DNA of 64,000 nucleotides from Herbaspirillum huttiense (GCF_004367745.1 NZ_CP037993.1:930001-994000), one strand, 5' to 3'. Positions 44,932 to 56,723 are shown, numbered from the stretch's first letter. Notes: generated from the sequence alone by a model not told the origin. Program-made: numbers and translations.

Positions 44932-46032
44932 GTGACCCTGGAACTGAAACAAGTGGCCAAGACGGTCGGTGCCGAAACGCACCTGTACCCGCTTGACCTC
45001 CATCTCGCCAAAGGCGGCATCAACGTCCTGCTGGGCCCGACTCAGGCCGGCAAGACGTCCCTGATGCGCATCATCGCCGGGCTCGACAAGCCCACCGCAG
45101 GGCGCGTGCTGGTCGATGGCCAGGACGTCACCGGCGTGGGGGTGCGCGAGCGCAACCTGGCGATGGTGTACCAGCAATTCATCAACTATCCCGGCCTGAC
45201 GGTGTTCGAGAACATCGCCGCGCCGCTGCGCCTGCAGAAGCAGCCCGAGCAGGAGATCAGCAAGCGCGTCAAGGAAATCGCCGACAAGCTGCACATCACC
45301 CACCTGCTGCAACGCCTGCCGCTGGAACTCTCCGGTGGCCAGCAGCAACGCTGCGCGCTGGCGCGTGCACTCATCAAGCGCGCCCCGCTGGTGCTGCTCG
45401 ATGAACCGCTGGTCAACCTCGACTACAAGCTGCGCGAAGAATTGCGCAGCGAACTGATTTCGCTCTTCGCCGCCGGCGACACCACCGTGGTCTACGCCAC
45501 CACCGAGCCGCAGGAAGCGCTGCTGCTGGGCGGCCACACCGCCGTGATGCACGAGGGCCGCCTGCTGCAATTCGCGCCGACGCTGGAACTGTTCAACAGC
45601 CCGGCCTCCACCCGCGTGGCCGCGATCTTCAATGATCCGCCGATGAACCTGCTGGACGCCACGGCCATCTCCACCGGCCAGGGCGTGGCCGCCATCCGCA
45701 TGAACGATGGCAGCGTGCTGGAAATCGCCGGGCGCTCGCTGTCCCTGTCGGAAGGCCAGCCCTGCAAGCTGGGCATCCGCTGCAATGACGTGCGCCTGGA
45801 AGCGCTGACTGCGCCGGGTGTGAGCCTGGGCTGCAGCGTGACCCTGGCCGAACTCTCCGGTTCCGAAACCTACCTGCACCTGCGCCATGGCGACGTGCCC
45901 CTGGTGGCGCAGCTGTCGGGCGTGCATGAAGTGGCCATCGGCAGCACGGTGCAAGTGAGCATCGCCGCCGCCAAGGCCTTCCTGTTCGATACACAGGGAC
46001 GCCTGCTGAGCGCCCCGCTGGAGACCCGCTGA
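44932..46032 (+). CDS. glpS: Glycerol ABC transporter ATP-binding protein GlpS
   Basis: This 366-aa MalK-type ATPase corresponds to GlpS of the rhizobial glycerol importer. Its Walker A is unusual but functional-looking (GPTQAGKT, 35-42), the signature LSGGQ (133-137) and Walker B LVLLDEP (153-159) are intact, but the H-loop His is Thr (YATTEPQEA, residue 191). A TOBE-like C-terminal domain follows. The start is GTG 44932 with GAGGAG upstream. It sits 49 bases after glpD and two bases before glpT. The paired protein GlpT has the complementary defect (see findings). Confidence 0.9.
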   Translation: MTLELKQVAKTVGAETHLYPLDLHLAKGGINVLLGPTQAGKTSLMRIIAGLDKPTAGRVLVDGQDVTGVGVRERNLAMVYQQFINYPGLTVFENIAAPLRLQKQPEQEISKRVKEIADKLHITHLLQRLPLELSGGQQQRCALARALIKRAPLVLLDEPLVNLDYKLREELRSELISLFAAGDTTVVYATTEPQEALLLGGHTAVMHEGRLLQFAPTLELFNSPASTRVAAIFNDPPMNLLDATAISTGQGVAAIRMNDGSVLEIAGRSLSLSEGQPCKLGIRCNDVRLEALTAPGVSLGCSVTLAELSGSETYLHLRHGDVPLVAQLSGVHEVAIGSTVQVSIAAAKAFLFDTQGRLLSAPLETR

Positions 46033-46033
46033 C

Positions 46034-47122
46034 ATGGCCCGCATCGAATTCAAGAACCTGGGCCACGCCTACAGTGGCAACCCGGCCAGCCTCAAGGACT
46101 ATGCCCTGCAACCCATGAACATGGTGTGGGAAGACGGCGGCGCCTATGCGCTGCTGGGCCCCTCGGGCTGCGGCAAGTCCACGCTGTTGAACATCATTTC
46201 TGGCCTGCTGCAGCCTTCCGAAGGGCAGGTGCTCTTCGATGGCCGCGACATGACCCGCATGGCCACTCGCGATCGCAACATCGCGCAGGTGTTCCAGTTC
46301 CCGGTCCTGTACGACACCATGAGCGTGTTCGACAACCTGGCCTTCCCGCTGCGCAACCGCAAGATCGCCGAGCGCGAAGTGCAGGCCCGCGTGCGCGAGA
46401 TCGCCGAGATGCTCGACCTGACCCGCGACCTCAAGCAGCGCGCCGCCGGTCTCTCGGCCGATGCCAAGCAAAAGATTTCGCTGGGCCGTGGCCTGGTGCG
46501 CAAGGACGTGGCGGCCATCCTCTTCGATGAACCGCTGACGGTGATCGATCCGCACATGAAGTGGGAACTGCGCCAGAAACTCAAGGAAATCCATCACCAG
46601 TTGAAGCTGACCCTCATCTACGTCACCCACGACCAGGTCGAGGCGCTGACCTTCGCCGATGAAGTGGTGGTCATGACCGAGGGCAAGGTGGTGCAGCAGG
46701 GCAAGCCGGAGGCGCTGTTCCTGCGCCCCGATCACACCTTCGTCGGTTACTTCATCGGCAGCCCCGGCATGAACTTCTGCCCGGTGCGCGTGGAGGGCGA
46801 TGCGGTCCTTCTGGGCCAGCAGCGCCTGCAGGTCGAGGCCGCGCAATTGCAGGCCCTGAAGAACAGCAGCGGTGACCTGAAGCTGGGCATCCGTCCCGAA
46901 TTCGTCGAGCTGGCCGCGCCCGGTACGGCCGGTGCCGTCAGTGCCGAGGTCACTCAGGTCCAGCATCTGGGCACCAGCCAGCTGGTGACCGCGCAGTTCG
47001 AGGGCATGAGCGTGAAGGCGCGCGTGGCGCCCGAACTGAAGATCGCCACCGGCGCACAGTGGCTGCGACTGGCCAAGCCGGAGACGATCTACTTCAGCAA
47101 CGACGAGAGAATTGGACGCTAA
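46034..47122 (+). CDS. glpT: Glycerol ABC transporter ATP-binding protein GlpT
   Basis: This 362-aa ATPase partners GlpS; it is not the E. coli glycerol-phosphate permease of the same name. Walker A GPSGCGKST (42-50), Walker B AILFDEP (161-167) and the H-loop His199 (YVTHDQVEA) are canonical, but the signature LSGGQ is replaced by LSADA (140-144). A regulatory C-terminal domain follows. Together with GlpS it would form an asymmetric ATPase dimer with one canonical site. Confidence 0.9.
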   Translation: MARIEFKNLGHAYSGNPASLKDYALQPMNMVWEDGGAYALLGPSGCGKSTLLNIISGLLQPSEGQVLFDGRDMTRMATRDRNIAQVFQFPVLYDTMSVFDNLAFPLRNRKIAEREVQARVREIAEMLDLTRDLKQRAAGLSADAKQKISLGRGLVRKDVAAILFDEPLTVIDPHMKWELRQKLKEIHHQLKLTLIYVTHDQVEALTFADEVVVMTEGKVVQQGKPEALFLRPDHTFVGYFIGSPGMNFCPVRVEGDAVLLGQQRLQVEAAQLQALKNSSGDLKLGIRPEFVELAAPGTAGAVSAEVTQVQHLGTSQLVTAQFEGMSVKARVAPELKIATGAQWLRLAKPETIYFSNDERIGR

Positions 47123-47125
47123 GCC

Positions 47126-48008
<883 letters not shown>

Positions 48009-48016
<8 letters not shown>

Positions 48017-48827
48017 GACCCAGGACAAGACCTTCACCCGCACCCTGGTGATGCTGGTCTACATTGCCTTCACGCTGGTGCCGCTGTACTGGCTGCTGAA
48101 CACGTCGTTGAAGACCAACGAGGAGACGCTGTCGGTCTTCACGCTCTGGCCCAATGCGCCTACGCTGAACAACTACAAGACGATCTTCACCGATCCGTCC
48201 TGGTATTCGGGCTACATCAACTCCATCATCTACGTGGCCATGAACACGGTCATGTCGCTGCTGGTGGCCTTGCCCGCCGCGTATGCCTTCTCGCGCTATC
48301 GCTTCCTGGGCGACAAGCACATGTTCTTCTGGCTGCTGACCAACCGCATGACGCCACCGGCGGTGTTCCTGCTGCCGTTCTTCCAGCTCTATTCGACCAT
48401 CGGCCTGTCGGACACGCACATCGCGGTGGCGCTGGCGCACATGCTCTTCAACGTGCCGCTGGCGGTGTGGATCCTGGAAGGCTTCATGTCGGGCGTGCCG
48501 CGCGAGATCGATGAGACGGCCTATATCGATGGCTTCTCCTTCCCGCGTTTCTTCCTGCGCATCTTCCTGCCGCTGATCAAGTCAGGCGTGGGCGTGACGG
48601 CCTTCTTCTGCTTCATGTTCAGCTGGGTGGAATTGCTGCTGGCCCGCACCCTTACCTCGGTCAACGCCAAGCCCATCAGCGCCATCATGACGCGTACCGC
48701 GTCGGCCGCAGGCATGGATTGGGGCATCCTGGCTGCGGCCGGCGTGCTGACGATTGTTCCGGGAGCCCTGGTGATCTGGTTCGTGCGCAACCACATCGCC
48801 AAGGGCTTCGCAATGGGGAGAGTGTGA
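48009..48827 (+). CDS. glpQ: Glycerol ABC transporter permease GlpQ
   Basis: This 272-aa MalG/UgpE-type permease has six hydrophobic helices and the EAA loop DETAYIDGFSFPRFFLRIFL. It is unrelated to the E. coli glycerophosphodiesterase GlpQ. The true start is ATG 48009, overlapping the glpP stop; the longer frame from 47991 adds only six residues. It forms the channel with GlpP. Confidence 0.9.
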
Positions 48828-48829
48828 TC

Positions 48830-49114
48830 ATGGGAAATGCTTTGTCGTGGATGTCGTGGACGCCACCGGTTGCGATCTTTTTCGTCTGCGTGGTGCTGAT
48901 GCTGATCGGCATGACGGTGTGGGAGATCCGCTCGCCGACCATCGAGCGCAAGGGCTTCCTGCCCATGCGCACCACCCGTGGCGACCGCCTGTTCATCGGG
49001 CTGCTCACGGCCGCTTACATCAACCTGGCCTGGGTCGGACTGACCGATATGGAACAGTGGTATGCAGCGGCGCTGGGCTTCGTGGCGCTGGTGCTGATCA
49101 TGCGCAAGGGCTAA
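48830..49114 (+). CDS. glpU: Small membrane protein GlpU (DUF2160)
   Basis: This 94-aa protein has three hydrophobic segments (PPVAIFFVCVVLMLIGMTVW, then FIGLLTAAYINLAWVGL, then AALGFVALVLIMRKG) and matches the DUF2160 family found in every glpSTPQUV operon. Its exact role in glycerol uptake is unknown, but the constant position between permease and binding protein suggests a transporter subunit. ATG 48830 follows the glpQ stop by two bases. Confidence 0.85.
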   Translation: MGNALSWMSWTPPVAIFFVCVVLMLIGMTVWEIRSPTIERKGFLPMRTTRGDRLFIGLLTAAYINLAWVGLTDMEQWYAAALGFVALVLIMRKG

Positions 49115-49219
49115 GACGAATTTTCAGGCAGCAGGCAACAGATCTGTAATCACAATGGACGTCCGGGGATTCTCCTTCCCTACCCGGCACGCCAACTCAG
49201 GGGAAGGTGACGAGGAGAC

Positions 49220-50968
49220 ATGATGCAGAACATGCGGAAAATCAAACTGACCGTGCTGGCCGCCGCCATGGCCATGGCCGGTATCGCGGGCAATGCCTGG
49301 GCCGACATCAAGGCCGCCGAGAAGTGGGTGGATGCTGAATTCCAGCCCAGCACGCTGTCGCGTCCACAGCAGGTCACCGAGATGCAATGGTTCATCGACG
49401 CCGCCGCCAAGCTCAAGGCCAAGGGCGTCAAGGAAATCCACGTGGTCTCCGAGACCCTGGATACGCACGCCTATGAATCCAAGACCCTGGCCAAGGCCTT
49501 CGAGGAAATCACCGGCATCAAGGTCATCCACGACGTGATCCAGGAAGGCGACGTGGTCGAGAAGATGCAGACCTCGCTGCAATCGGGCAAGTCCATCTAT
49601 GACGGCTGGGTCAACGACTCCGACCTGATCGGTACCCACTACCGCAACGGCCAGACCGTGGTGCTGAGCGACTACATGGCCGGCCCCGGCAAGGAATACA
49701 CCAACCCCGGCCTGGACCTGAAGGACTTCATCGGTACCAGCTTCACCACCGCGCCGGACGGCAAGCTCTACCAGTTGCCCGACCAGCAGTTCGCCAACCT
49801 CTACTGGTTCCGCGCCGACTGGTTCGCGCGCAAGGACCTGCAGGACAAGTTCAAGGCCAAGTACGGCTATGAACTGGGCGTGCCGCAGAACTGGTCGGCC
49901 TACGAAGACATCGCTGCCTTCTTCACCAACGACGTCAAGGAACTGGACGGCAAGAAGGTCTTCGGCCACATGGACTACGGCAAGAAGGATCCGTCGCTGG
50001 GCTGGCGCTTCACCGATGCCTGGCTGTCCATGGCCGGTGCCGCCGACAAGGGCCTGCCCAACGGCTTGCCGGTCGATGAATGGGGTATCCGCGTAGCCGA
50101 TGACAAGTGCACCCCGGTCGGTGCCTCGACCTCGCGCGGCGGTGCCACCAACTCGCCGGCTGCGGTCTATGCCCTGACCAAGTACCTGGACTGGATGAAG
50201 AAGTACGCTCCGCCCGAAGCGCTGGGCATGACCTTCTCCGAAGCCGGCCCGGTGCCCGCCCAAGGCCACATCGCGCAGCAGATCTTCTGGTACAGCGCCT
50301 TCACCGCCAGCATGACCAAGCAGGGCCTGCCGGTGGTCAACGCCGACGGTTCGCCCAAGTGGCGCATGGCCCCCGGCCCGCACGGTCCGTACTGGAAGGA
50401 CGGCATGCAGAACGGCTACCAGGACGTCGGCTCGTGGACCTTCCTCAAGAGCACCCCGCCGGACCAGATGGCCGCAGCCTGGCTGTATGCGCAGTTCACG
50501 ACCTCCAAGACCGTCTCGCTGAAGAAGTCCATCGTCGGCGTGACCTTCATCCGTGACTCCGACATCCGCTCCGACTACTTCACCAAGAACGCTGCCAAGT
50601 ACGGTGGCCTGATCGAGTTCTACCGCAGCCCGGCCCGGGTGGCGTGGACCCCGACCGGCACCAACGTGCCTGACTATCCGAAGATGGCGCAGATCTGGTG
50701 GAAGAACATCTCCTCGGCCATCTCCGGCGAGAAGACCCCGCAAGGCGCCATGGACAATCTGGCCGATGAAATGGACGGTATCATGGCCCGCCTGCAGCGC
50801 GCCGGCATGAAGCAGTGCGCGCCCAAGCTGAACCCGAAGAAGGATCCGGCCACCTGGCTGTCCGACAAGGGCGCACCGTGGGCCAAGCTGGCCAACGAAA
50901 AGCCGAAGGGCGAGACCATCCCCTACGACAAGCTGCTGCAAGCCTGGAAGGATGGCCGCGTTCGTTGA
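49220..50968 (+). CDS. glpV: Glycerol-binding periplasmic protein GlpV
   Basis: This 582-aa family 1 binding protein is longer than most, as is usual for GlpV. It has a signal peptide cleaved near GNAWA (residue 28) and conserved segments LDTHAYESKTLAKAFEEITG, DLIGTHYRNGQTVVLSDYM and WFRADWF. GAGGAG precedes the ATG. It lies 105 bases after glpU. As the last gene of the transporter set it delivers glycerol to GlpPQ. A weak hairpin terminator follows. Confidence 0.9.
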   Translation: MMQNMRKIKLTVLAAAMAMAGIAGNAWADIKAAEKWVDAEFQPSTLSRPQQVTEMQWFIDAAAKLKAKGVKEIHVVSETLDTHAYESKTLAKAFEEITGIKVIHDVIQEGDVVEKMQTSLQSGKSIYDGWVNDSDLIGTHYRNGQTVVLSDYMAGPGKEYTNPGLDLKDFIGTSFTTAPDGKLYQLPDQQFANLYWFRADWFARKDLQDKFKAKYGYELGVPQNWSAYEDIAAFFTNDVKELDGKKVFGHMDYGKKDPSLGWRFTDAWLSMAGAADKGLPNGLPVDEWGIRVADDKCTPVGASTSRGGATNSPAAVYALTKYLDWMKKYAPPEALGMTFSEAGPVPAQGHIAQQIFWYSAFTASMTKQGLPVVNADGSPKWRMAPGPHGPYWKDGMQNGYQDVGSWTFLKSTPPDQMAAAWLYAQFTTSKTVSLKKSIVGVTFIRDSDIRSDYFTKNAAKYGGLIEFYRSPARVAWTPTGTNVPDYPKMAQIWWKNISSAISGEKTPQGAMDNLADEMDGIMARLQRAGMKQCAPKLNPKKDPATWLSDKGAPWAKLANEKPKGETIPYDKLLQAWKDGRVR

Positions 50969-50997
50969 TGCAGCCTGATTGCCATCACGCGTGAGAT

Positions 50998-51029
50998 GAC
51001 GCCATCCCGGCCGGTGTCGGGGTGGCGTC
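50998..51029 (+). terminator. Possible terminator after glpV
   Basis: GACGCCATCCC (50998-51008) pairs with GGGGTGGCGTC (51019-51029) with one wobble, followed by only a short T-containing stretch. It may separate glpV from glpK, but read-through is likely. Confidence 0.4.
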
Positions 51030-51179
51030 TTCACGTTGTTCGGGTGCGTGTTGACTTGGTTTCGGGTTGAACCTTAGTCTCTCCCGAGAATGGCCGCATG
51101 TGGATTGCGGTTGCGGCCCGCAGGAATGTGTTATTCCATTTTCAAACTTTAGTATTTCAGTCGTCTGCAAGGAATCATC

Positions 51180-52661
<1,482 letters not shown>

Positions 52662-52807
52662 GGCTCCCTCAGGCCCCGGGCCTTGGTTCCGTGGGTTTCA
52701 ATTGAAACAGGGCGCGCGCCTTTTGACACAGGACGATAACAACACTGCGCCATGATCCTCTCAAGCCCGGCGCATCCCGCTGCCGGGCATGAGACGAGGA
52801 GCGGATC

Positions 52808-52957
52808 ATGGAACACCTGCTGCTGGACGCGATGCAACTGGCCGATGGCTTCATCGAGGCTGCCACCACCTTCCTGATGGCATGTGACATCAGCGTGCCC
52901 GCGGCCTCGCACGAGGCGCACGGGCGTCACTTCATGACGGTGCTGGGGATGGCCTGA
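52808..52957 (+). CDS. Small hypothetical protein, 49 aa
   Basis: ATG 52808 is preceded by GAGGAG at good spacing, and the frame runs 49 codons to TGA 52955-52957. The product (MEHLLLDAMQLADGFIEAAT, then TFLMACDISV) is mildly amphipathic and acidic, with no membrane segment. No family is recognised. It lies 147 bases after glpK and is convergent with the HD-GYP gene. The ribosome-binding site makes it more credible than an average short ORF. Confidence 0.45.
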   Translation: MEHLLLDAMQLADGFIEAATTFLMACDISVPAASHEAHGRHFMTVLGMA

Positions 52958-52991
52958 ACAGGCCGGACCGGACCGGTCAGCGGGCTCAGGC

Positions 52992-54206
52992 TCAGGAGGG
53001 CGTGCCCGTGCTGAGCATGTGCATGGTATCGAGATGGCTCAGGCGCGCCCATTCCTCGCCGCCACGGGCAACGATGGTATCGGCTTCGGGCGTGGCCATG
53101 AGGTCAAGGATCTCGGTGTCGCTCATTTCCATGTCGTCGTTGTAGCGGAACACCTTCAGTACCGGCCGCGTCAGGTCCTGCGCATTCTGGCGGATCACGA
53201 AGCCGGAGCGGCCGGATTCCAGCTTGACGATGGAACCCACCGGATAGATGCCGAGGGTCTTGACGAAGGCCAGGAACATGGCGCGGTCGAAGTGACCGGT
53301 CCAGGACGCCATGCTGGAAATCGCTTCGGCCGGGTCCCAGGCACGCTTGTAGGGACGGTCCGAGGTGAGCGCGTCATACACGTCGCAGATCGCCGCCATG
53401 CGCGCATACAGGCTGATCTGGCCACTGCGCAGCAGTTCCGGATAGCCGTGGCCATCCATCTTCTCGTGATGGTGCAGGCAGACATCGCGCGCGTAATCGG
53501 GCACGTTGGGGTCCTGGCTCAGGTATTTGTAGCCCAGCTCGGGGTGCTTCTTGATCTGGGTGAATTCGTCGTCGGTCAGCTTGCCCGGCTTGTTGAGCAG
53601 TTCATGCGGCAGGAAGGCCTTGCCCACATCGTGCAGGAAGCCGCCCAGGCCGGCTTCGCGGCAGGCCTTCTCATCCAGGCCCAGAGTGCGGCCCAAGGCC
53701 ACCATCAGGGCGCAAACCGCCACCGAGTGCAGGTAGGTATATTCATCGGCCAGCTTCAGGCGCAGCACGCTGAGCGTGCCATTCGGGCTTTGCAGGACGG
53801 CACCGGCGATTTCTTCCACCACCGTGACGCAGCGCTCCATGTCCAGCGCCTTGCCCAGCCGGGCTTCGCTGAACATGGCCTTGGTCGCCTTCTTGGCGTT
53901 CTCGCGCAGGGCTTCGGCGTCCAGCAGGGTGGTGTCGATGTCGGGGCCGGGCGGCAGTTCGGGGCTAGGCTCGGCGGGCGCTGCCGCTTCATCCTGGCCG
54001 GTCTCGGCAGCCGCCTCGGCCACATCCAGGCCGCGCTCCGGATCGATCCAGCAGTGCTCGATGCCGCTGGCATGCGCCTGCTTGAGGTCAGCTTCGTTCT
54101 TGAGCAGGAACTTGTTCTTCCAGAACGGATGGTCCAGCCAGGCCGCTTCGAAGCCGCAGAAATACATCCCGAGGACCAGATCCTCCGTTTTAATTTTTTT
54201 CAACAT
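52992..54206 (-). CDS. HD-GYP domain phosphodiesterase (DUF3391 N-terminus)
   Basis: This 404-aa protein has an N-terminal DUF3391 domain (LKKIKTEDLVLGMYFCGFEA), an acidic/Ala-Pro linker near residues 70-95 and a C-terminal HD-GYP domain. The HD motif is GGFLHDVGK and the GYP motif HHHEKMDGHGYPE is intact, so cyclic-di-GMP hydrolysis is plausible. LYARMAAICDVYDALTSDRP is also typical. ATG 54206 is taken as start; a GTG at 54230 adds eight residues. It is a single gene flanked by a 49-aa ORF and the MocR gene. Its input signal is unknown. Confidence 0.9.
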   Translation of the reverse strand: MLKKIKTEDLVLGMYFCGFEAAWLDHPFWKNKFLLKNEADLKQAHASGIEHCWIDPERGLDVAEAAAETGQDEAAAPAEPSPELPPGPDIDTTLLDAEALRENAKKATKAMFSEARLGKALDMERCVTVVEEIAGAVLQSPNGTLSVLRLKLADEYTYLHSVAVCALMVALGRTLGLDEKACREAGLGGFLHDVGKAFLPHELLNKPGKLTDDEFTQIKKHPELGYKYLSQDPNVPDYARDVCLHHHEKMDGHGYPELLRSGQISLYARMAAICDVYDALTSDRPYKRAWDPAEAISSMASWTGHFDRAMFLAFVKTLGIYPVGSIVKLESGRSGFVIRQNAQDLTRPVLKVFRYNDDMEMSDTEILDLMATPEADTIVARGGEEWARLSHLDTMHMLSTGTPS

Positions 54207-54387
54207 TTCTCGAACATCTTTCCGGCGCACCGGGGAACGGGTTGGCGTGGCATTCCTGGGCCGCAGGCGGTGGAGCGCCGAGGGCAGTGCGGTCAGGATT
54301 GCCGGTCGTTAATGATCTCATATGCATGACCATATGTGAAAGATTCTGCTTGTTGCAATTTCGCTAATTTCGCCCCGGACGGGCCGC

Positions 54388-55782
54388 TCAGACCACCGCC
54401 GGCTTGATCAGCGGCTGCTCGGCGAGGGTGCTGCGGATCAGGCCCAGGGCGTGCTGCAGGTCGCTGCGGCTGGCGATGCCGCCGATGCACACCCGCACCG
54501 CCTGCAGCGGGGGCGCCGTCACCGAGAAGGCGTCCACGCCCACCACGGCCACGCCGTTGCTGCGCATCTGCGCCGAAAAGCTGCTGGCCTGCCAGCCGCC
54601 GGGCAGCTTGAGCCACAGATGGAAGGCCTCCGCTTCCGAGGCATAGCTGTGCTCGGGGAGGATGCGGGCCACGATCTTCTGCCGCGCCATCGATTCCTTG
54701 CGGATGTTGGCCAGCGCCAGGTCGGCCACGCCGTCGCGGATCCAGTGCGTGGCCAGGGTCGAGGTGAGTGGCGAGGCCATCACCGTGGTGGCGCGCAGGG
54801 CTGCGGTCAGGCGCGCGGCGGCGGCAGCGTCGGGGGCCACCATGTAGGCAATGCGCAGGCCCGCGCCTACGCTCTTGGCCAGGCCGGTCACATAGTAAGT
54901 CAGCTCGCTGCCGATGCTGGCGATGGCCGGCGGCGCTGCGCGGGGCAGGAACCCATAGGCGTCATCCTCGATGATGGCCACTTCATAGTGGCGTGCAATG
55001 TCCACCAGCGCCTGGCGGCGTGACAGCGAGGTGGTGCAGGTGGTCGGATTGAGCAGGGTGGGATTGCAGTACAGCGCCTTGGGCGCATATTGCGCGCAGG
55101 CACCGGCGAAGGCCACCGCATCGATGCCTTCGTTGTCCATCGGCAAGCCGACCAGCTTGATGTTGAGATGACCGGCCAGCGCCCGCAGGCCGGGATAGGT
55201 CACGTCCTCGCAACAGAGCACGCCGCCCGGCCCGACCAGCATGGTCAGAATGGCCAGCAGCGCACATTGTGCGCCCGGCGTCACCAGCACCCGTTCCGGT
55301 TCCACCACCAGCGCGCGCCGGCGCAGCCAGAGGGCGCCGGCCTCACGATCCTCAGTCGAGCCGCCGAAATCCTGATAGCGCAGCAGATCACGCAGGCGGC
55401 CGTTGACCTTGTTCCAGCCCGCCTGCATCAATTCCATCAGCTCCGGCGACTCCGGCTCGGGCGGCATGTTCATCGACATGTCGACGTTGGGCCGGCCTTC
55501 GGTCACGCGCGGAATGCGCGGCCGCCGCTTGCCGCAGACGAAGGTGCCGCGTCCCACTACCGAATCCACCAGGCCGCGCCGATGCGCTTCCGTATAGGCG
55601 CGGGCCACGGTGGTGAAGTCCAGGTCCAGCAACTCGGCCAGCTTGCGCTGCGGCGGCAGACGCTGTTCGGGTTGCAGGTGGCCGGTGGCGACATCCTCGG
55701 CAATCGCATTGGCGATGGCCAGATAGAGCGGGCCGCCGCCCTTCTTCAACTTGGGAACCCACACGCTGCTGTGCTTGGACAT
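54388..55782 (-). CDS. MocR-type (GntR-HTH / aminotransferase) transcriptional regulator
   Basis: This 464-aa regulator has a GntR winged HTH at about residues 16-80 (LYLAIANAIAEDVATGHLQP, then LDFTTVARAYTEAHRRGLVD), a linker, and an aminotransferase-like domain with VTPGAQCALLAILTMLVGPG, IIEDDAYGFLPR and the PLP-lysine segment TGLAKSVGAGLRIAYM. MocR proteins use PLP as a cofactor for effector sensing. A perfect 17-bp palindrome (55837-55853) lies 55 bases upstream and is a likely autoregulatory site. The gene is divergent from the nit operon, but the nit promoter is of the sigma-54 type, so its target is uncertain. Confidence 0.9.
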   Translation of the reverse strand: MSKHSSVWVPKLKKGGGPLYLAIANAIAEDVATGHLQPEQRLPPQRKLAELLDLDFTTVARAYTEAHRRGLVDSVVGRGTFVCGKRRPRIPRVTEGRPNVDMSMNMPPEPESPELMELMQAGWNKVNGRLRDLLRYQDFGGSTEDREAGALWLRRRALVVEPERVLVTPGAQCALLAILTMLVGPGGVLCCEDVTYPGLRALAGHLNIKLVGLPMDNEGIDAVAFAGACAQYAPKALYCNPTLLNPTTCTTSLSRRQALVDIARHYEVAIIEDDAYGFLPRAAPPAIASIGSELTYYVTGLAKSVGAGLRIAYMVAPDAAAAARLTAALRATTVMASPLTSTLATHWIRDGVADLALANIRKESMARQKIVARILPEHSYASEAEAFHLWLKLPGGWQASSFSAQMRSNGVAVVGVDAFSVTAPPLQAVRVCIGGIASRSDLQHALGLIRSTLAEQPLIKPAVV

Positions 55783-55836
55783 GGTGCTTTCCTTGATTGC
55801 CGGCGTTCAATATTGACTGCATCGAAACATCTCATT

Positions 55837-55853
55837 GAATGCAAGTTGCATTC
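55837..55853. promoter_or_regulatory. Perfect 17-bp palindrome before the MocR-type gene
   Basis: GAATGCAA-G-TTGCATTC has 8-bp arms around one base and lies 55 bases upstream of the regulator's ATG. GntR/MocR proteins bind such sites, so autoregulation is likely but inferred. Confidence 0.55.
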
Positions 55854-56103
55854 CATCCAATCGCCGCCGCGGTTGTCGCCAATTGCACCGTCGTGCATCA
55901 CATCGCGCACCCTTGCGCACCAACTCAACACATCTCGCCGCGCCAGAGTGCAAGCGGGTTTGCGCGGTGTTGGCGAATTGTATGGAGCGATTGAATGGAT
56001 TGCTTCGCCAGGGTCAAAAAACACCTCGCCGATCATGATTCGTCAAGCCGCACCGATGCTGGCCTGCGCCTTCGCGCGCAGAGATTGACGGGATTTTTAT
56101 GCA

Positions 56104-56146
56104 GTCAATTCCTGCATTGACGGGGTGCCGGTGGCACGCCTGATGC
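56104..56146 (+). promoter_or_regulatory. Sigma-54 promoter of the nit operon with adjacent inverted repeat
   Basis: TGGCACG-CCTG-ATGC (56132-56146) matches the -24/-12 consensus with one substitution and exact spacing. Ten bases upstream lies an inverted repeat, GTCAAT-TCCTGC-ATTGAC (56104-56121), too close for a classical enhancer site and possibly an operator. Transcription would start near 56158. The activator expected for this promoter type (NitA in Pseudomonas) is not encoded in the window. Confidence 0.65.
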
Positions 56147-56225
56147 ATTCAATGCCAGCGTCGCGGCGAGGTCGCCGGACCACTTCCCCAAGTGCCGACC
56201 CACAGCAATCGAGAGGAGTATCACC

Positions 56226-56708
56226 ATGCCCGCAGTCACCAAAGCAGCCCACGCCCCCGGCGATTTCCTGGTGGATTATGAAGAGAAGGTATTCGAAGAC
56301 GTCAAAGCCCAGCCGGGCGAAAAAGCGCTGGTGACCTTCCACACCGTGGCATTCGAAGGCTCGATCGGTTTCGTCAATCTGTTGCAGGCCACGCGCCTGA
56401 AGCGCAAGGGTTTCGAGACCTCGATCCTGCTCTATGGCCCCGGCGTGACCCTGGGCGTGCAGCGCGGTTTCCCGACCCTGGGGGATGAGGCTTTTCCCGG
56501 TCACCAGAACTTCAACAAGCAGATCGTCAAGTTCATGGAAGAGGGCGGCAAGGTCTACGCCTGCCGCTTCGCGCTGCAGGCTTTGTACGGCCATGGCGAG
56601 CCCTCGCTGATCCCGGGCATCCGTCCCATCAATCCGCTGGACGTGCTGGACCTGGTGCTGCTGCATCGTCGCGACAACGCCTTCATTCTCGACACCTGGA
56701 CCCTGTAA
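56226..56708 (+). CDS. nitB: MSMEG_0572/Sll0783-family protein NitB
   Basis: This 160-aa protein belongs to the MSMEG_0572/Sll0783 family, the first member of the conserved Nit1C cluster. It has [20 protein letters not shown], then [20 protein letters not shown] and [16 protein letters not shown], resembling the DsrE-like fold. It is reported to respond to nitrogen starvation in cyanobacteria, but its activity is unknown. GAGAGGAG precedes the ATG. It heads the nit operon behind the sigma-54 promoter, 15 bases before the nitrilase gene. Confidence 0.88.
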   Translation: MPAVTKAAHAPGDFLVDYEEKVFEDVKAQPGEKALVTFHTVAFEGSIGFVNLLQATRLKRKGFETSILLYGPGVTLGVQRGFPTLGDEAFPGHQNFNKQIVKFMEEGGKVYACRFALQALYGHGEPSLIPGIRPINPLDVLDLVLLHRRDNAFILDTWTL

Positions 56709-56723
56709 GCGGAAGGGCGGCCC

